DNA of 64,000 nt, from NCBI GenBank assembly GCA_034440575.1, contig JAOTOL010001637.1, forward strand, positions 1,620,001 to 1,684,000, in the 5' to 3' direction. Positions 12,901 to 23,499 of the stretch are shown one piece after another (the stretch's first letter is position 1; the number at the start of each line of letters is the position of its first letter). The DNA is from Imbricaverruca yamaguchii (Eukaryota > Arthropoda > Thecostraca > Neoverrucidae). A program made the position numbers and the translations under genes. The notes beneath the pieces are model-generated. The model made no database searches. It was not told the origin of the DNA and saw nothing but the letters and a program-made list of their open reading frames with translations.

Positions 12901-15900
12901 GCGGACGGCTGCGCAGCTCCGACCACCAGTGTACCGGAGATTTACCGGTTATTTCCTACCATACGTCAGCCTTTCACAAATATCGGCAAACGTTACGTGT
13001 GACGGTCTGTGTAAAAAGTACCTTGTATATGACAACTGCATAGCCTTTTTATGCTTTCGATCTATCAGTAATCTAATAAATATAAAGTCACTTCTAAGTC
13101 ACTATGTGCGTAAAGTACGGCAATGCCACACTGTCTTTGTGACACGAAACAAGCAGTTAATTCAGGTAGTTAGTTATTTGAGCTCAAGGGTGCTTCGCCC
13201 GGTTATTTTACCCAGCAGGCCAGCCTAACGAACGAGTTGAGCCAAGCAGCGTGCGACGACCGACCTTGATTTTTGAGCAGACGCTCTGTATGGTGGACGT
13301 GACGTTGTCCCGCGCCGCCGGCTCCAGCCTCAGGCACTGGACGGCGCTCAGCAAGTAGACGGCGCGCGAGTCCACCGCCTCGATCAGGTGGTCCAGGAAA
13401 CGCTCGGCGCCCGACAGCAGCTTACGGAAGTCGAAGTTGCGCCGCTGCTCGCTGATCCGGGTCAGCTGAGACTGAGTTACCACCGACAGGATCTGGTAGT
13501 ACATGTGTCTGCAACGGCAACGTGAATGGGAGTTAAAAATGATACTAATTAGGCGCTGCTGTTGTGAGAAACATCCATAAATTGGTTGCAAAACAAAGGT
13601 ACTGAAAGAAAGGAGGCGAGGATTTATCTCCTGTGGACTAAGATGCAAGAAGCCACAAAAAGAAACGCGCTTTCAGGGGAGGGTCGACATTCTCACCAAA
13701 CCGATCTTATTGCACGACCGCAGGTGACCAGACAACTTAAAAGTAGCAGTGAAGGCTGCCTGTCATGGATGATTTAATGCGGGTAACTGAACGTAGCTAA
13801 ATGCGTGGGCTATACCAGACATTTGCATGCATACCGTGATAAATGCCACGCTTTTCGTCTCTTCAGCCTCATCTGATCCCCATAATCTGATCTGATCTGA
13901 CCTGATCATGTCTGCACCAATAATGAGTCTACACCTAATCTACACCTAGAACTACGAAATACCACACACTACACCTAGAACTGCCACGTAATATACCTAG
14001 AACAGTCGCTGTGACGCCGAGCTGGCCACTCACAACAGCTGCACAGAGAGCCGCTCTGACCACTCATGACAGCTGCACAAAGAGCCACTCCGATGCCGTG
14101 CTAGCCACTCACGACAACTGCACAGAGAGCCGCCCTGACGCAATCTTGGCCACTCACGACAGCTGCAGAGAGCCACCCTGACGCCGTTCTGACCACTCAC
14201 GACAGCTGCACAGAGAGCTGCTGTAACGCCGTGCTGGCCACTCACGACAGCTGCACAGAGAGCTGCTGTAACGCCGTTCTGACCACTCACGACATCTGCA
14301 CAGAGCTGCTGTAACGCCGTTCTGGCCACTCACGACAGCTGCACAGAGAGCTGCTGTAACGCCGTGCTGGCCACTCACGACAGCTGCACAGAGAGCTGCG
14401 CCACGCTCTCGGGGCCGCGAGACACGCAGACCAGCAGCAGCGGCGGCCGGGTCATGAACACCACCGTGCGGTCGGCAGTGCGCAGCGCGCGCAGAGAGTC
14501 GCCAGAGTCCTGCACGAAGCTGACCAGCGCCTGCAGCACTCCCGACAGTGTCACCAGCTGCTCCTCGCTGCCGTGTCTGGGGAGCAGCGGCACGTGCACC
14601 TCCAGTCACGGCCTCCTGTGTACATGCCCGTCACGTGGCCTTTCGACACACAGCGTACAGTCCGGACGACGCACACTGCTGCAGAGGGTACCAGTGTATC
14701 AATGACATACGCCATCCTGAACCTCTGCACATGAATCCAAACTGCATGCCTCCATCGCATAATGAATCTCAGTAGCCATACTACCATCTTAAATTAAATG
14801 TGTGACATGTATTATATTATATTTACACAATAAGCAATGCACAGAATGCAAACACTCACTTTCTCTCTTTTTGTCCATTTTTTAAACTCATAGTAACACT
14901 TCAAGAAACTAGTATGACGAAAACTCTCCAAGATCTGAGAAAGCACTAGTTAACAGTGCTTTCAAGTGGAAGGACGTGTTTTTCTACGTCGCATTTACTA
15001 GTCGACTTAGCGCGTTTTGGAAGAAGAAAGTACATTTTCAAGATGTGAGCTGTATGCGTAAAGCAAGTGGAGTCATGGACGTGGGAATTTGAATTGGCGG
15101 TCAAGATCGGTGTTGAAGAAACAGCCCGTTAAATTTAAGTCATTTTAGCTTTGTTCTGCAATTGGCTGACATTTTTGGTCAAGCCATCGTTCGCTCAGTT
15201 ACATTGATTTTTCTCCCCGTCACGGAACGTGATATTTGTGGTGAAGAGCCTTCGCTCATGCAAGGAATATTATAGCCGTTGCAAATGAGCGATACGCTAC
15301 TTGTTCATCGAGGCGGGCAGCGTTCCTCATGTTATACTAAATGGTTTAGTTAATGAACACTTCGAAGATGAAGAAGTTACAGCGGAAACAGAAGAAACAT
15401 CCAAATATCGATTGCTTCAGCATGTTGAGGAGGCAATTCGAGCCAGCAGTTGAGGGCAAATCAAGAATATGCGCTTATTTTCCTCACGGAAAGAATCTCG
15501 AGCTCACAAGGTCATCATTTCTCCATTGGATTGTATGTATTTGTTTACTTGTTCCCTATCCCTGCATCCTCCAACCGCTGTTTGTTGAGCGAGGCGCCGA
15601 TACTGGCTGACTCGCCCCATGTTGCAGTGTCCTTACCTTACCCAGTCTCAACACCCAGCCTTATATCCTTCCCAATATCCTATCGCCTATCGCCTACCGC
15701 CTATCCTATCACCCATCATATATCCATTCCTGATGATCTCACTCATTTCGACGGGCATGATAATAGCCACCGTGGCATGTGGATGTGTCTGCAGTAAATA
15801 CAATACAATACAATACAACAATGTCTATCTTTAAGCACCAGACAACAATACTGCAACATTCTATCTACACCTTAGAAATTCCTTGCCACTGCAGGCAACG

Positions 15901-18900
15901 ATTGCTCTGTGTCGAGTTAAAACTCTTGTGTATTATTTTGTCACGCGATTTGCCTGCGCTCTGGACTATGTCCAAGCCGCTCGCCTTTCGTGTTCGTGTC
16001 GAAAACGTTGACTGGCACAAAAGAGCACTTCAGAGCTATTGCTCCATTACAAAGTCACAGCCGATCGAGTCCTCGTCAACTTGCATGAGATGCAAGATGA
16101 AAGTGGCAATACATACCTGGAGAAGATTGGCTTCCCAGATTCACTGAGCACGAAGATGTGTTTTTCCTGGTTCCTCCATTGGGGTGTGCAGGTGATGTCT
16201 TCACCAGAGGCCCTCCTCTCCATGCTACTACTGCCGTCAGACTCGGCAACACCAGACTTCATCGAGGCCGTCTCCAGGCAGAGACCTCCCAGTCCCTCCT
16301 CAACACTCTGTCCGACACACATATAGAGCTCAGTCAAATGTTGGAAAAACTGACAATTCCTGGACTTTCTTGGTCAAGACTAGCATTCATTCCCCCAAAA
16401 CATTTATGTGTTGCTATGTGATGTACGTCACATTGCATGTATGCTGCATGACATGAAAAACTTAAACCATTATGGGCTAAAATTACATTTCTGATTTTGA
16501 TGTGTGAAGCAAAGCAGGAACCTGGTCGACCACATTGGTAGGAAAGTGTTCTTTGGGTAAGGCGAAGCTTACAAATTTTGTCATCGCTTATCCACGAACA
16601 CCTATATATATTCGGCGTAAGTACTGCGACCAGGCAAAGAAAGGTAATACCAGTTATTACACCACAATACTGATGAAATACAAAGGTTGGATGGCACAAT
16701 AAATGATCCACTCGTCAAGCGTTAGTTCGTTAGTTATTGTACCTTACGGACCAGTGTTGGATTTTCACTTCTCGGTCTTGGATTCGGAGTGTATAATTTT
16801 TTGGCTTGCCAAAGTATGGAGTGTATAATCTTGAGAAGCACTATCTTATGGGGTGTATAATTTCCCAGTTTGCCAAATTATGGGGTGTATGTTGAACAGT
16901 GTAAAATAATTGACCATGTGGCCTGGAAATTCACAGTTAATGGAATTGTGCTATTTCATCCTTGTCTTAGGTTTTGACCATTTTGCCACATGTGTGGGCA
17001 GTCATTATACACACGACTGCTAAAAAAATGTAAAATGCATGCGATTTAAGTGAAAGGCATTCCGCTTTTTTAATCCTTAGGTGGCGATCCTTTATTTTCT
17101 TCCAATCTTTCACTATTCCCAAGCAACTTCTTTCTTCATCCACACAGTTAATGGTGAAGTCATTTTAGGACGCTGATGTTGAAGCACCAAGTAACGGAGT
17201 ATATACATTTTATATATAACGAAGTGTATACATTTTGAAAAATGCAGCGATGTCTCCTGGAATGAAGAATAAAAAAACCCAGGGGCCTCGGTAGCTTAGA
17301 TGGTGGAGCGTGGGACTCGAATCTCGCGGCCGGCGGCATTTGCAGAGTCCACCCACGACCAATCGGTGTGATATAGGGTGGCGGCGCTATGCAAACTTGC
17401 GGTTGAATGCGTCGTAAAATAACCCGACAATTCTTCTTCCTCAAGAATAAAACGCCTTTAAGTTATTTGTTAGGTTCTTATCCCAGTGTCTCACAGATAA
17501 CCAGATGGGGTCCACCACACATCGTCGTCTGAAGTCATCCACGTTACGTGAATGACTTATAAGGCAACTTCCTGAGCAATGGTAGAGAAAATGATCACAA
17601 TAGTATACTTAATCGATGTCAACCAAGTTTATATATCAATACCTGCCACTCCTAGCATAGGTACCAACACCACACAACTAATACAAATTCACAACATACC
17701 TCGAGAGCAGGACGTTCGTGCACCGCTGAGTCTAAAATGGGAGGGTCTAAAATGTTACTTCGGGATATGGATTTCGGAATATATAATGGTTCAAGGAAAG
17801 TTATACTAAAACAATCCGTCTAAAATATTTTATTATCTCCACGATGAAATTCTCTTTTTTCAAATGAAAAAGCTGACAAAAAATATTGAAGTCAATCCTT
17901 ATTAATATTAAATGTATTTCAATGCACTTTTTAGTTCATGTCTGGAATGTTTAGTAGAAGCAAGGAATGCCTTGGAAGGATGAAAAGCGACTAGACGGGC
18001 GGGCAAATTGCTGCTGTAAAACAAACTATCGTCACGGACGAGCGGAAATTAGCGTCTCATTTCGCGCCATGATTGCTATGAAATACCAAAAAATGAAAAT
18101 AAGTTAGAGAAAACTGCCAAGAGAATTACAGGGAACATTTTTCTCAATTAATAATAATCAGGACTGTGGGAAGAAATTAATCATTGGATCAGAATGAGGC
18201 TTATAAGAGTGTAGAGAATTAGGTCAACATACGTAAATCTGAATTTGTCCGGAGTGGGGAAACCTCGCGGTCGGAGTGGCATGAATGCAACTATTCCCGC
18301 TTGTTGATGAAATTCGGAAACAATATAAGTCATGAAATCGAAAGAAGGTGAAATTTCTGGTTCTATGGGTCTTCATTTTGGAGCAAAGTGTTAGCAGGTT
18401 CTAGGAACCTTTTGGTACCATTCAGGCAATTTTCATGGGGAAAATCATTCCGATATCTTGTATGTATATCGCTCCTGACTGCTTAATAATATAAACATGA
18501 ACGGTTTTATCCATCCCAATTGATGCAGAACATATCATTCTCCAAGGAACCAAGAAGAAATACATTATCCATGGCTTTTTGTGGCAATGGTTCAAATAGC
18601 TCCGGTCGGAGTGGGAGATGGAGAGCGGTGAACTCATTGAATCCAAGAACGCGGTCGGGCTGGTGAAGGTGAATTCCTATATTTGGTTAGCGGAGCGTAG
18701 TTGTTTTTTTATTCAACGAAGGATTTTCTTTAAAGCTCTGCGCTGCTATCCGGATGGAATTGACTGCGTGTCTGGCTCGAGGTATGAGAGGTTGTATTAT
18801 CTGATTATGTAGGTACCTACCTACTTACCTATATCAAATATCTTCGCGGTAATTCGAGTTATTGATTTGGATAAACCAAAGCTGTAAGCTTGTGTTGTGT

Positions 18901-20695
18901 GACGGGATATCTTCAGATAATACAAGGAGCAGGACATGATAATATTAATTCCTGCGATGTTTTGACGACAAGAGTAGAAATGAACAAAACTGATTGCTTT
19001 GTTTTTGTCTGGAAAATCTTGTTTTCACTTACCACATTTTGAAGCGTGAATGTTTTTCTTTCAAAATGGGGGCTGGGCCTCTTCAGTGCACATCGACTGC
19101 AGATGTTATAGATATGCATGCATTCAAGCATTATTTGTGCATTCATGAAACGTTCAGGAATTATTAGGTGCATCCTATCCCCATTCTCCATTGAATACCG
19201 TTATACTTTTAACATTTCTGGCCTGTGACTTTCTGAATGGACAAATTTGCAGTTTAAGGTAATTTGATTTCTTGAAATTTATTTTTTGTGCAATGATTAT
19301 GAATGTGTTCATAATGTAGATACTTACATGATGTGACAGCACATTTTTTGGCAAGTGCAGTTGGGTAGCAAAATGACACCAAAAAAGTGGCTCGGGTTTG
19401 GCTGGGAAATATACCATGAAGTGTGATGTTAAAAATGAAGAAAAAGCTGCAGCCTAACTGGATGCAAGAAAGCATTTTTTAAATAAAAATCTTCTAAGCA
19501 ATTTTTCCTTTAACAAAGTAAAAGTAAATGGCCTATTCTAACCAAACAGCCTATGCTAGCCCGAGTGTTCTTTAAAATTCAAAACTTTTTTTTAATAATC
19601 CTGAATGATTCCGAAAGGAACTTGATAAATGGATAACTTACAAAAAAAATAATCTAGCATAACTTAGTCAAACCCAATGCCTTTGTATGCTTCATGGAGG
19701 CAAAATGTGTGTAAAACATGTGTGGAAAAGTAATAGCGTCCATGACAATTCCTATGCTGTAGCAAAACATGGCTCGTCCACCAGTATTTTGGAGATTTGG
19801 GGGAAGTGCTACACTTTTCACATGAATGCACATGAATTTCACATGAATGCATTGGTCGCTGTTGTCATTATACAATCACTATTGTATAATGACATCTAGC
19901 TGTCTTGCTAGTTAAGTATGTCTTCATCCAGCAATGCAAGGAGTGTATCTTTTCCGGAGTGTATAATTCTTTGGATTGCAAAAGTTCCAAAAAAGGGCCA
20001 CTTTTCCAACGCTGTTACGGACCCACCGACTGCACATCCCACTTGTCAAGTGACACAAATGTCACTTGACAAGTGGGATTTGTGTCCAGTAACGGACCAG
20101 AAAGGCACAAATCCAACACTGGTCCACACACAGAAGAGAAACTTACCTAAATATGGCCAAACCGTTCGGCCATTGGCTAATTAACTTCAGCTGACTCAAT
20201 TCGCCCAGCTAATTTGTACTTTGGCATCGCTTGTGAAGCCTCTTCCCTGGCGACCGAACCATTCCGTATTTCCTGATACGCTGTATAATCTCACATTTCT
20301 AACCACATGGCCAGTACCCATGTCCGAACCTCTCCCTCTCCAATGATAGCCACACCAAACCTGCTTCCAAACGTCGTGCTTCGATCTAAGCATGTCAGGA
20401 GGCATCTCCGAGCCTGCTGCTCCTTGCTGATGGCAGTACGCACCTGCGAGTCTGCGGAGCGGCCGCTGTCGAGCCGGCCCGCGGGGTGCGGCCCGTCCAG
20501 CAGGTGGTCGACGCTGGCGGCCGAGCACAGGTCGGCCTCAAGCGCGGCGCGGTACTCGTCCAGGTCGTTGTTGGCCACCAGCATCGAGTCCAGGTAGGCG
20601 CCTGGCTCCAGGCTCTTGGAGACGTCCACGGCGATGGGCACGCGGTCCCCCAGGTCAGGGCATGTCATGTAGCGCTGATCGCCGCCGGCTGCCAT
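3843..20695 (-). CDS. MON1: MON1, vacuolar fusion protein / Rab7 GEF subunit (9 exons)
   Basis: MON1 pairs with CCZ1 to form the guanine nucleotide exchange factor that loads Rab7 during early-to-late endosome conversion and autophagosome-lysosome fusion. Nine minus-strand exons with GT-AG introns and matching phases give one 534-codon frame, the usual metazoan length (vertebrate MON1A and MON1B are about 550). Family landmarks in order: 'KHIFVLSESGKPIFSR' (residues 133-148) opening longin domain 1; 'ALVSFVQDS'; 'LSVVTQSQLTRISEQRRNFD' (219-238); 'YLHPIDYH' and 'WIPICLPKFDASGF' at the second longin domain; 'YAYVSYISDVCPACLVLLT'; 'MRHFMYK'; 'RPLKTFYYAG'; C-terminal 'LLRWIKDRERQLFILGSAVF'. The start ATG (GCCATGG context) opens an 84-residue N-terminus that is acidic and poorly conserved, as is usual. 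Family identity is firm. The N-terminal exon rests on phase compatibility and gene order only. A 76-nt exon (exon 7) is easy to miss. Confidence 0.95.
4310..4759 (-). other. Unidentified 149-codon open frame in MON1 intron 8
   Basis: Starts at ATG 4759 and stops near 4310. The translation begins 'MLALMFVVCFRQLPARS' and contains 'IWASGALNSCGHASSVISC'. I recognise no family. It is the longest frame in this part of the window that is not made of repeat. It lies inside an intron in the same direction as MON1, so it may be a relic of a mobile element, an unrelated single-exon gene or chance. Confidence 0.25.
5395..5515. repeat. Second copy of the ~33-bp degenerate repeat
   Basis: Units such as 'ccccagcgcgattcttgggg' match the family at 1-190. 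The rest of MON1 intron 8 (4760-6150) shows nothing further. Confidence 0.5.
6155..6635. repeat. 32-bp tandem array of MON1 exon 8 donor copies
   Basis: About 14-15 units of 32 bp. Read on the minus strand each unit carries 'GGCTGGGTAAGTCC', identical to the real exon 8 donor GGCTGG|GTAAGT at 6636/6635, and the array runs straight into that exon. Two sub-types alternate, one with 'cagggac' and 'ctactac', the other with 'caggaac' and 'ctaccac', giving a 64-bp dimer. One unit near 6440 has a mutated donor (TTCCC in place of TTACC on the plus strand). Confidence 0.95.
6636..6841 (-). CDS. MON1: MON1 exon 8 (residues 420-488)
   Basis: Acceptor CCTGACAG|GCGTGG, donor GGCTGG|GTAAGT, phase 1 in and phase 0 out. 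It encodes 'GVVNMRHFMYK' and 'RPLKTFYYAGSHEVLVGW', matching the family 'LRHFLYKSK' and 'RPLKTIYYTG..LLAW'. The donor edge is repeated into the intron (see 6155-6635). Confidence 0.96.
6905..7215. repeat. TGTGG/TGTGC pentanucleotide array in MON1 intron 7
   Basis: Long runs of 5-bp units (tgtgg, tgtgc, tgttg), G/T-rich on the plus strand and C/A-rich in the MON1 transcript. It ends about 65 nt upstream of the exon 8 acceptor, so the pre-mRNA has a CACAC/CACAG-rich tract just before that acceptor. Confidence 0.9.
7771..7846 (-). CDS. MON1: MON1 exon 7, 76-nt short exon (residues 395-420)
   Basis: Acceptor TTTATCCAG|AAAATT, donor GACACAG|GTACTG, phase 0 in and phase 1 out. It encodes 'KIEQSGAAKQIAASIASGDY' plus 'STPDT'. 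Spacing and pattern match the linker between the second and third longin blocks of MON1 (human: GAHLALREAL...YYSVAQVG). Both phases fit the flanking exons exactly, which is the main support. Confidence 0.88.
7847..8990. other. MON1 intron 6 proximal part, nothing recognised
   Basis: Unique sequence of mixed composition. Open frames on both strands near 7926-8856 have no recognisable domain and no supporting splice signals. Confidence 0.4.
8993..9799. mobile_element. Possible MITE-like element with terminal inverted repeats
   Basis: The left edge reads 'cccgtctcggggg...aggg' and the right edge is its inverse 'cccctccccccgagacgggg', framing about 807 bp of non-coding, partly AT-rich sequence. 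The terminal match is roughly 18-19 bp, helped by G-runs. No transposase frame and no convincing target-site duplication are visible, so this is a candidate non-autonomous DNA element. Confidence 0.45.
9806..10832. other. MON1 intron 6 middle part
   Basis: No gene recognised. A SINE-tail-like motif (atatttgggctttcgggcgc) lies at 9881-9900. Confidence 0.4.
10833..10885 (-). other. Candidate unannotated (poison?) exon in MON1 intron 6
   Basis: A 53-nt minus-strand segment with a strong acceptor (GTAATTTTAG|GATATT) and a near-consensus donor (CTGACT|GTAAGT). Including it between MON1 exons 6 and 7 would enter in phase 0, meet TGA within the segment and shift the frame, so it would act as a poison exon. 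It could equally be chance. Confidence 0.25.
11108..11228 (-). CDS. MON1: MON1 exon 6 (residues 354-394)
   Basis: Acceptor TTTTCCAG|CGGGTT, donor ACGGAG|GTCAGT, phase 2 in and phase 0 out. It encodes 'SGFMYAYVSYISDVCPACLV' and 'ADRETFHALAQAKSKITE'. Confidence 0.96.
11680..12060. repeat. ~50-bp tandem array in MON1 intron 5
   Basis: About eight units of the form 'accaagtacgtctgcctaac' plus 'gacaactggctcaatg'. Variation increases toward 12060. Unlike other arrays here it does not touch an exon edge. Confidence 0.9.
12609..12784 (-). CDS. MON1: MON1 exon 5 (residues 296-354)
   Basis: Acceptor CCAACAG|GAGCTG, donor GCCAG|GTCGGT, phase 0 in and phase 2 out. It encodes 'ELVFALLISGDRLIALVRIR' and 'WIPICLPKFDA', the second longin region. 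Confidence 0.96.
13265..13508 (-). CDS. MON1: MON1 exon 4 (residues 214-295)
   Basis: Acceptor GTTGCAG|ACACATG, donor ATCAAG|GTCGGT, phase 2 in and phase 0 out. It encodes 'YYQILSVVTQSQLTRISEQR' through 'VCSKIK', a highly characteristic MON1 block. Confidence 0.96.
14005..14378. repeat. 45-bp tandem array of MON1 exon 3 donor copies
   Basis: About eight units. Read on the minus strand each has 'CTCTGTGCAGCTGTC' followed by GTGAGTGG, the same as the end of exon 3 and its donor, then a spacer 'CCAGCACGGCGTTACAGCAG'. The period is a multiple of three, but in the MON1 frame the first intronic codons give TCG TGA, so retention would terminate at once. One unit has ATGAGT instead of GTGAGT. Confidence 0.95.
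14379..14576 (-). CDS. MON1: MON1 exon 3 (residues 148-214)
   Basis: Acceptor CCCCAG|ACACGG, donor CTGTC|GTGAGT, phase 2 in and out. It encodes 'HGSEEQLVTLSGVLQALVSF' and ends in 'SVAQLSVQLS', equivalent to the MON1 'QLQTQL' segment. The last ~20 exon bases and the donor are repeated into the intron (see 14005-14378). Confidence 0.95.
14577..16116. other. MON1 intron 2
   Basis: Mostly unique AT-rich sequence. A short acidic plus-strand frame at about 15286-15453 contains 'NEHFEDEEVTAETEETSKYR' and ends in TGA. It could be a remnant of a transposon-encoded protein but I cannot assign it. A small (AATAC)n run lies at 15797-15820. Confidence 0.3.
16117..16307 (-). CDS. MON1: MON1 exon 2 (residues 85-148)
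   Basis: Acceptor GGACAG|AGTGTT, donor CCAG|GTATGT, phase 0 in and phase 2 out. It encodes 'WRNQEKHIFVLSESGKPIFS', the start of the first longin domain. The acceptor's pyrimidine tract is poor, so the 5' edge is less certain than the 3' edge. Confidence 0.85.
16776..17165 (+). repeat. Interspersed repeat, copy A
   Basis: The segment has a partner in opposite orientation at 31640-31875. Shared blocks include 'gaaattcacagttaat', 'ggaattgtgctatttca' and 'ccaatctttcactattccca'. The 'ggagtgtataatt' motif at its left recurs at 19940-19975. It is probably one old mobile-element family lying in MON1 intron 1. Confidence 0.65.
17281..17445 (+). mobile_element. tRNA-derived SINE
   Basis: The head 'ggcctcggtagcttagatgg' resembles a tRNA A-box region. 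The downstream body ('cgaccaatcggtgtgat', 'ggcggcgctatgcaa', 'gcgtcgtaaaat') is shared with the SINE at 43325-43475. The tRNA-like part does not fold as a functional tRNA. Confidence 0.6.
17446..20443. other. MON1 intron 1, AT-rich DNA with old repeats
   Basis: No coding exon is seen. The block at 19240-19400 is similar to 27860-28000, and the block at 19676-19725 ('ggaggcaaaatgtgtgtaaa') is similar to 31227-31275, marking an AT-rich interspersed family. A GTAGGTACCTACC-type motif at 18810-18830 recurs at 27733-27760. Confidence 0.45.
20036..20079. repeat. Perfect 20-bp-arm palindrome
   Basis: The left arm 'atcccacttgtcaagtgaca' is followed by a 4-nt loop (caaa) and its exact reverse complement. 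It lies in MON1 intron 1 inside the repeat containing 'ggagtgtataatt'. Such a hairpin may be the end of a short element. Confidence 0.9.
20444..20695 (-). CDS. MON1: MON1 exon 1 (residues 1-84)
   Basis: Starts at the ATG at 20695 in the context GCCATGG and ends at CAG|GTGCGT, phase 0. It is rich in D, E and S, matching the disordered N-terminus of MON1 rather than a domain. The frame stays open upstream of the ATG, so a 5' UTR or an earlier start is possible. This is the least certain exon because the region is not conserved. Confidence 0.7.
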
Positions 20696-23480
20696 GGCGA
20701 TGCTGCCAGCCCTCTGCTGGCCAACAAAGTGCACCCAGATGAAGCTGGATATCATCAGTACTTGTCAGGTCCATTAAATGGCTGTTTAAATATTGAGAAC
20801 ACATGATTCTAGTAATTTTCTTTCAAAAGCTATCATTGGTGAAGCTATGGATGACTACCAAATTTGGGGGAACTACAGCAATAACAAATACAAAATAGAT
20901 ATTGAAGCATATTGCTTGTATTATGTGCATATATGCATTGTAAAAAACACAAGCAGGTTCTTCTGAAGCATAACCTATCTGTGGCTGATGTTGCAGTTTA
21001 GCATCCTGTTCATCTTCACTTACATCATCAAGAATATACATGGAAAGGCATTGGCAAATTTGGTCCATATGACACATATCAGTACCATGAATGGATGCAA
21101 AATAGAACACATCTATGATGGAATGGAATGTTAACATGTGCAAAAATATGTTGCTTTCATATTGTATGGTGCATAAAAAGCATTGCAAAAAAACATTGTA
21201 CTGATGCACATTCACACACAAAATGTTTTAACTGGTTGTAGCAGACTGACCAAGAAGACTACCATATCCTGCATATATACTGGTTGAGGAATGAGTAATT
21301 TGTGCAGTGATAGGGAACTAAACCCAAAGATTAGGATACAAACTTGCAGTAAAAGTGATGCCATCATGCAGGATAATTCCTCCCAAGTATTTTCTAGGGT
21401 GCTTCTGAGGAAAATCAGACAATGAAATATGTGGCAAATGTGAGGTAATTGGCCCCACCTATAAACATGGCCACTTGTGGTGCCCAATCCAGGTCATGAC
21501 ATAGCAGCATGGCAGCACACAGGTTAGGTTAGGTTACCATAATTCATGCAGTAATCCAGTGCTTATTTGTCCATTGTTTTTGTCTGCATGTCTCATGCAA
21601 TCCAACATCAAAAGGATTTGTATCCAACACACATCAAACATTCATAGGGTATGTGCAATTGGACATGTGCAATTTGATATGCTTCAGCATGCCTAGGTTA
21701 CATTATCTGGATATTTGGATTGGGAAAAAATAAGTATTTGATAGATTTTAAAAACAAACAAATACCATGCCTATTAAAGTGAGTAAGGTGATGTGACCAC
21801 TCATCTCCTTGTTACCTTGTTGGTATACAGAAATTATGAAGGGTAATACTTCAAGATTACTGTCATTGCATGTGTGGCAGCAGTGCATACTCTTATTTTA
21901 ATTTTCACCTGCAATGTCAGTATTCTGGTGCTAAACACATTTAGTATAAAAATGTTTTTTTTCTCAAGATTATAATTGTATTCTAGCTACCTAAGGGAAT
22001 AGGAGGAGTTTCTGGACACTTAAGACAGCATGAAACAAATAGCTCTTCTGCTGCTTCTGTATGGCTGAACCAGTAATTGTACAGCATTTACTGGACACAG
22101 AAATGAACAAGCTATCCATATTCAAGCAGTTCCTTTAAATGAAGCTCATCTAACCACTTGCAATGAGCAGCTTCAAAACAGAAAATCATTTTGTAGTGGT
22201 GTGCCATACTGTGAACACAAAAATGTTGTGCAGAAGTACCTCACTGAAGCTGTTGTGGTAAAAGCTATTAGTAGCCACTAAGAAATGCTGGTGTAATTGG
22301 ACAAAATTGGAAGAAACCTCTTTATGGTTTCCTTAAGCCTGAAGCTTTTGGAAGCCTAAAATGGCACCTGTGAACTTTACTAGCTCCACACACAAAAAAT
22401 GGTATAAGTATGCAATCAGGCCTTCACATTTTGGTAGAGACAGGCTAATCATTTATGAATACCACTATATTTTTGTGATTTATGTGCTGGATATGATGTG
22501 GGAGACATCCAAAGGTAGATGTTCAGGAAACAGAACATGTTCAGATGCACCCCCTCTTCCCCTACATTTTGGGGATTATTATACTTTAAGGAATCCACAA
22601 GACAAGTCTTGCACACATTGCTTCCATGGAGCAAACAAAGTAGCCATGTTTTGGTTAGGTTAAGTTAGATTAGGTTTTTTTCAAGTTGGAGGTAATTTTT
22701 GTTATGAATTTATTTTTAAATATGAATTATTTTTGTATTATAATTTTAATTTCTTTTAAAATGGTTAATGCTAAGCTGAATTAGGTTAGGGTGTTCATTT
22801 GAATTAGTTTGAGAAAACAATGTTTTAATGTTTTTCCTAACATGGAACTAGGGGGGAGGGGGAACATAGGCATTTCTTCAGATATTTGTATCTCTCAAAA
22901 CATTCCTGCACTCTGGGTTCACCCTGGATAGGGCTGACTTCACATATAGGCATATAGGCATATAGGTAGGTTACCTGCTCAGACACAAATGTTGGAGAAA
23001 CATAAATATCACTAAAAACAAACAGAACGATAATACAAAAAATGCCGGTTACTACACTCCTGACTTACAGACACCACTCAAAATAACCAATTTTCGTAGC
23101 AGTCAACAGCTGGATCACCGGAGACAGGAGACAGCGCGCCAAGGTAGCTTGCAAGATTGCCCACTGAATAAAATACCCTCCCGTTATTCCGACTGTGGGG
23201 ACGAGTCTCCCAAGATACGCGATCCCTCCGAGTACCTGCTCGTGCCACCCACGTAGTGGGAAAACGAAAATGCGAAAATGCGTTTTAAGAGACGTCCCAG
23301 TAGCGGATACTCCCGATCAGATTGGCTGCGTTAATGTCTTCTTTTCTGAAATCTGTTTGTGAAGCAATAAATGCAAGGTGTTTTCTATGACGTCATAACA
23401 ATTCGCAACATTGAACACATTGTTAAGAGTGTCATGCCGCAAACACAAGACCTTGATCCGACTGTTGCGCGGGTGGGTCT
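20696..23480. other. Intergenic DNA upstream of MON1
   Basis: AT-rich, with scattered 'taggttaggtt' pieces (21520, 22650, 22785) that belong to dispersed repeats. No gene or clear promoter element is seen; the MON1 promoter presumably lies here. Confidence 0.4.
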
Positions 23481-23499
23481 ACTTTGTTGCGGAGAGCTG

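Noticed and set aside
15286..15453. Acidic frame in MON1 intron 2 as a MON1 exon
   Set aside because: It is on the opposite strand to MON1, and the neighbouring MON1 exons already join in phase without it.
20291..20443. Extension of MON1 exon 1 through 'VRTAISKEQQARRCLL'
   Set aside because: CAG|GTGCGT gives a phase-0 donor that fits exon 2; reading on has no family support.
21515..22800. Arthropod telomere repeats (TTAGG)n
   Set aside because: Only two or three TTAGG units occur at each place, inside dispersed repeats with other context. This is not an interstitial telomere.
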